From positions 1 through 24,045 of the forward strand of contig JAVBPP010000026.1 of the NCBI GenBank assembly GCA_031549535.1: DNA of 24,045 bases. Direction: 5' to 3'. The notes under the pieces were generated by a model, which was given only the letters and a program-made list of their open reading frames with translations, was not told where the DNA came from and did not search any database. Source of the DNA: JAVBPP01 sp031549535 (GTDB lineage: Bacteria; Bacillota; Clostridia; Oscillospirales; Acutalibacteraceae). This document shows, piece by piece, positions 21,803 to 24,045 of this stretch; positions within the stretch are counted from its first letter, which is position 1; each line of letters opens with the position of its first letter. The position numbers and the translations under genes were made by a program.

Positions 21803-22927
21803 ATGGAAGCACAGCAGAGCAAAAAAAAGAGCCCGGTCAACACCGTGATTGACGGCATTTCCGGCATCTTCATGCCCATTGTCAACCAGTTGAGCGGCAC
21901 GGGTATTTTAAAGGGCATCCTGGCGCTGGTTCTGGTCAGCGGGGTGATGGCAAAGGAGAGCGACAACTACCAGGTGCTGCACGCCATGGCGGACGGCATT
22001 TATTACTTTTTGCCGCTATTACTTGCATTCACGGCGGCCAAGCAGTTCGGCGCCAACCCCTTTACGGCGGTGGTCATCGGCTGTGTGCTGCTCTACCCCG
22101 CGCTGATGCAGGCAGTGGACGCAGGCAGCCTGCAATTCATCGGCCTGCCTGTGACCAAGGTCAACTATACCTACAGCGTATTCCCCATCATCATGGCGGT
22201 GGGGCTGCAAAAATATGTAGAACAGGGCGTTTACCGCATTCTGCCCAAGCTGCTGAAGGATTTTTTAACGCCCCTGCTGTGCATTGTAGCTGTCAGCGCG
22301 GCGAGCCTGCTTGTGCTGGGTCCCGCCGGGAAATATGTGGGCGACCTGCTCGCCAAGGGCTATAATTTTGTATATGAGCTGAGCCCCATTGCCGCCGGAA
22401 CCGTTTTGGGCGGTGTGATTCAGATTTTTGTTATCTTCGGCTTTCAATGGAGCCTTGTTCCCATCGCGCTGACGAACATCTCCCTCACAGGGCGGGACAC
22501 CATTCTTTGCTTCTTTGCTCCGCCCGTATTCGCCCAGGCGGGCGCAGCCATGGCGGTGTTCCTCAAGTCAAAGGATAAGGCGTTTAAGGCGACAATTGTT
22601 TCCGCCGCCGTCTCCGCCGTGTTCGGCGTGACGGAGCCGGCCATGTACGGCGTGAACCTGCCATTGAAAAAGCCGATGGCCGCCGTATGTATTTCCGGCG
22701 CTGTGGGCGGCGCAATCGCCGGAATGGCCGGGGCATCCGCAGGCTCTTTCGCGTTCCCGGGCATTGCCACCATGCCGGTTTTCATCGGCAAGGGCTTTGG
22801 CATGCTGCTGCTCGCCTGCGGGGTGAGCATGGTGCTGGCGTTTGTTCTGACGCTGCTCATGCCCTTTGACGCGGACGCCGCACATCGGGGGAATACACAG
22901 GAGCAAAATCCCCAGGAAAACGCTTAA
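21803..22927 (+). CDS. Orphan PTS EIIC membrane component (beta-glucoside type)
   Basis: 374 aa, only the EIIC domain. About ten hydrophobic segments and the family motifs GIFMPIVNQLSGTGILKGIL (21-40), FAQAGAAMAVFLKSKDKAFK (243-262) and GVTEPAMYGVNLPLKKP (275-291) place it with Bgl/sucrose-type permeases, which import and phosphorylate sugars. There is no EIIB Cys domain, no EIIA and no such gene beside it, so it would need partners in trans. At 214-217 the sequence is FQWS, where relatives generally have a His-Trp; that His is Gln215 here. The ATG follows GAGGGG. The gene ends 3 bases from a convergent ATPase gene, with no visible terminator. Substrate unknown. Confidence 0.9.
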   Translation: MEAQQSKKKSPVNTVIDGISGIFMPIVNQLSGTGILKGILALVLVSGVMAKESDNYQVLHAMADGIYYFLPLLLAFTAAKQFGANPFTAVVIGCVLLYPALMQAVDAGSLQFIGLPVTKVNYTYSVFPIIMAVGLQKYVEQGVYRILPKLLKDFLTPLLCIVAVSAASLLVLGPAGKYVGDLLAKGYNFVYELSPIAAGTVLGGVIQIFVIFGFQWSLVPIALTNISLTGRDTILCFFAPPVFAQAGAAMAVFLKSKDKAFKATIVSAAVSAVFGVTEPAMYGVNLPLKKPMAAVCISGAVGGAIAGMAGASAGSFAFPGIATMPVFIGKGFGMLLLACGVSMVLAFVLTLLMPFDADAAHRGNTQEQNPQENA

Positions 22928-22930
22928 TAG

Positions 22931-23806
22931 TTACAACTTAAACTGATTTTCATTCTGTTTAAAGAAATTGTAATACACCTTTACATTCTCAAGCTCCGTC
23001 CACCGTTTTGCCACGCAGGGCACCGCATCCAAATCATATACCATCCCAAGGGATAATAAAAGCGGAGAATGGGTGGCGATGACAAACTGGCAGTCACAGT
23101 ATCGGGCACATTCCAAAATTAAATCCGCGAGCTGAAGCTGAAACTGCGGGGAAAGGCTATTTTCCGGTTCGTCCAGGAGGTAGAGCCCCCCTGTCTTAAA
23201 TTCTTTATTATAGTAGGAAACAGCAGTTTCTCCGTTGGAAAACTGCTTTATTTCTCTGCCCGCTCTGCTGTCAATAAATTTGCGCTGCGTTTTACTGCGC
23301 GCCTCATTTTGCGTCTTCAGCGTTTCATAATCATCAAGCGAATGGAAGGCATACGCTGCATATTTATTCGTTACATAGTCATCCGCAGCGTTTGAGCGCC
23401 TGTTTTCCGTTTTAATATTTTCATGCCTTATCTGTATAATCTGATTAAAAATATCTTCGCTGGTTATAATTTTGCTTTCCGGAGAAATGGTCTGATCCAA
23501 TCCCTCTTCGTCCACGCTTAGCTCATAACTACATAAACTGCTCACATAGTCGCTAAAAATCATGTTTTGATAGTAGGGCGTGGCTCGAGGTAAGCGTAAC
23601 ATTTCAGCAATCAAATTTAGGAGTGTAGATTTTCCGGAGCCGTTATTCCCGTAGAATAACGTAATATTGTCAAAAGAAAGGCCTGTAAGCTGTTTTAACG
23701 GAAAAATTCCATAGGGGTACGCATCATCGGAATGCCCCACCATCCTATGCGCTTGCTGCTCCTCCTGAATGAGTGAAGGTAGCGTAAATTTACGAAGATA
23801 AATCAA
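22931..23806 (-). CDS. Stand-alone AAA/ABC-type ATPase
   Basis: 291 aa, soluble. Walker A GNNGSGKST (53-61), an ABC-like signature FSNGE (189-193), Walker B LYLLDEPE (208-215) and a switch His in IATHSPLLLS (His246). The middle (about 75-185) is a family-specific insertion with helical, Asp/Asn-rich sequence. This fits the predicted ATPases of the SMC/RecF/OLD-related AAA_21 group, whose members act in DNA repair, phage defence or unknown roles; no nuclease (TOPRIM) domain is present. The start is TTG 23806 with GGAGG 7 bases upstream. No membrane segment or transporter partner is adjacent, so a transport role is unlikely. The neighbouring IS suggests a mobile context. Confidence 0.88.
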   Translation of the reverse strand: MIYLRKFTLPSLIQEEQQAHRMVGHSDDAYPYGIFPLKQLTGLSFDNITLFYGNNGSGKSTLLNLIAEMLRLPRATPYYQNMIFSDYVSSLCSYELSVDEEGLDQTISPESKIITSEDIFNQIIQIRHENIKTENRRSNAADDYVTNKYAAYAFHSLDDYETLKTQNEARSKTQRKFIDSRAGREIKQFSNGETAVSYYNKEFKTGGLYLLDEPENSLSPQFQLQLADLILECARYCDCQFVIATHSPLLLSLGMVYDLDAVPCVAKRWTELENVKVYYNFFKQNENQFKL

Positions 23807-23831
23807 TTTCTTACCTCCAAACAGTAGTAAA

Positions 23832-23882
23832 AATTTTGCGGGCTAAAATCCCATAAATCCAAGCATTTCAGCCCGCAAAATT
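23832..23882. repeat. 13-bp perfect inverted repeat
   Basis: AATTTTGCGGGCT (23832-23844) and AGCCCGCAAAATT (23870-23882), 25 bases apart. On the minus strand the second arm continues into more T residues, so it could end transcription arriving from the transposase side. The large loop makes this uncertain. Confidence 0.6.
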
Positions 23883-23904
23883 AACGGCTGTTAAGTGCCG
23901 GAGT

Positions 23905-24045
23905 ACTGAACCACTACCGGCTAAAGCCGGTAGGTTCGTAATTGCGGCTAAAGCCGCCTAAAGTTCGCTAATTCCAAAGTTATCACTATTTTTGCGTTCT
24001 TCTATGTCCTGGGTTCTGATATACTCTGCAATCACTTCATCTGTC
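23905..24045 (-). mobile_element. End of an IS200/IS605-type element
   Basis: Beside the transposase end lie two perfect hairpins with TAAA loops: CTACCGGC/GCCGGTAG (23914-23933) and GCGGC/GCCGC (23944-23957). Short imperfect-end hairpins just after the transposase gene are typical for IS200/IS605 elements, which move as single strands and lack terminal inverted repeats. The outer boundary is approximate. Confidence 0.55.
23958..24045 (-). CDS. Transposase C-terminal fragment, IS200/IS605-like (cut by window edge)
   Basis: Only the last 28 codons are present, ending at the TAG at 23958. The visible end contains VIAEYIRTQDIEERKNSDNF, which fits the C-terminal helix of Y1 transposases (IAKYIREQ-type). 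The 5' part is outside the window. The family call rests on this short tail and on the adjoining hairpins, so it is moderately sure only. Confidence 0.6.
   Translation of the reverse strand, partial: TDEVIAEYIRTQDIEERKNSDNFGISEL

Overview
The window looks like chromosomal DNA from a moderate-GC Gram-positive Firmicute, probably class Clostridia and perhaps an Oscillospirales-type anaerobe. The reasons are strong GGAGG ribosome sites, several TTGACA-17-TATAAT-like promoters, a Firmicute-style infC-rpmI-rplT operon with an attenuated leader, a YabE-type DUF348/G5/3D wall protein and a heterodimeric ABC exporter of the TM287/TM288 type. The class-level placement is inference from gene content. 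No rRNA, tRNA or CRISPR array was seen.

Left part (1-3600, minus strand): a palindromic repeat cut by the window edge is followed by dprA, a SpoU/TrmH rRNA methyltransferase, then rplT, rpmI and infC. infC appears to start at an AUC codon. It is preceded by a leader with a Rho-independent attenuator and a near-consensus promoter whose -35 box overlaps the stop codon of the next gene upstream. Next (3590-5171) is an AT-rich two-gene unit with its own promoter: an 83-aa secreted protein and a membrane-anchored subtilase. Then (5252-7866) comes an operon of a membrane-anchored protein of unknown function and a secreted alkaline phosphatase, closed by a strong terminator.

Middle (7838-13450): back-to-back promoters feed the phosphatase operon to the left and, to the right, a MarR regulator with a two-gene ABC exporter. 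The two leaders each carry a long palindrome. A Crp/Fnr-type regulator converges on the exporter. It is followed by an 887-aa secreted protein of unknown function with an unusually long 5' leader.

Right part (16591-24045): a DUF348/G5/3D cell-wall protein (minus) and a large beta-propeller/leucine-rich-repeat lipoprotein (plus) diverge from a region holding an exact WalR-type box. Then come rplM-rpsI (minus), an orphan PTS EIIC (plus), a stand-alone AAA/ABC-type ATPase (minus), and at the edge the 3' end of what looks like an IS200/IS605-family transposase with its end hairpins.

The most interesting items are the AUC start of infC with its leader, the palindromic element family (three copies, one cut by the window edge), the small secreted protein plus subtilase pair, the WalR-type box beside the 3D protein, and the long structured leader of the 887-aa protein.
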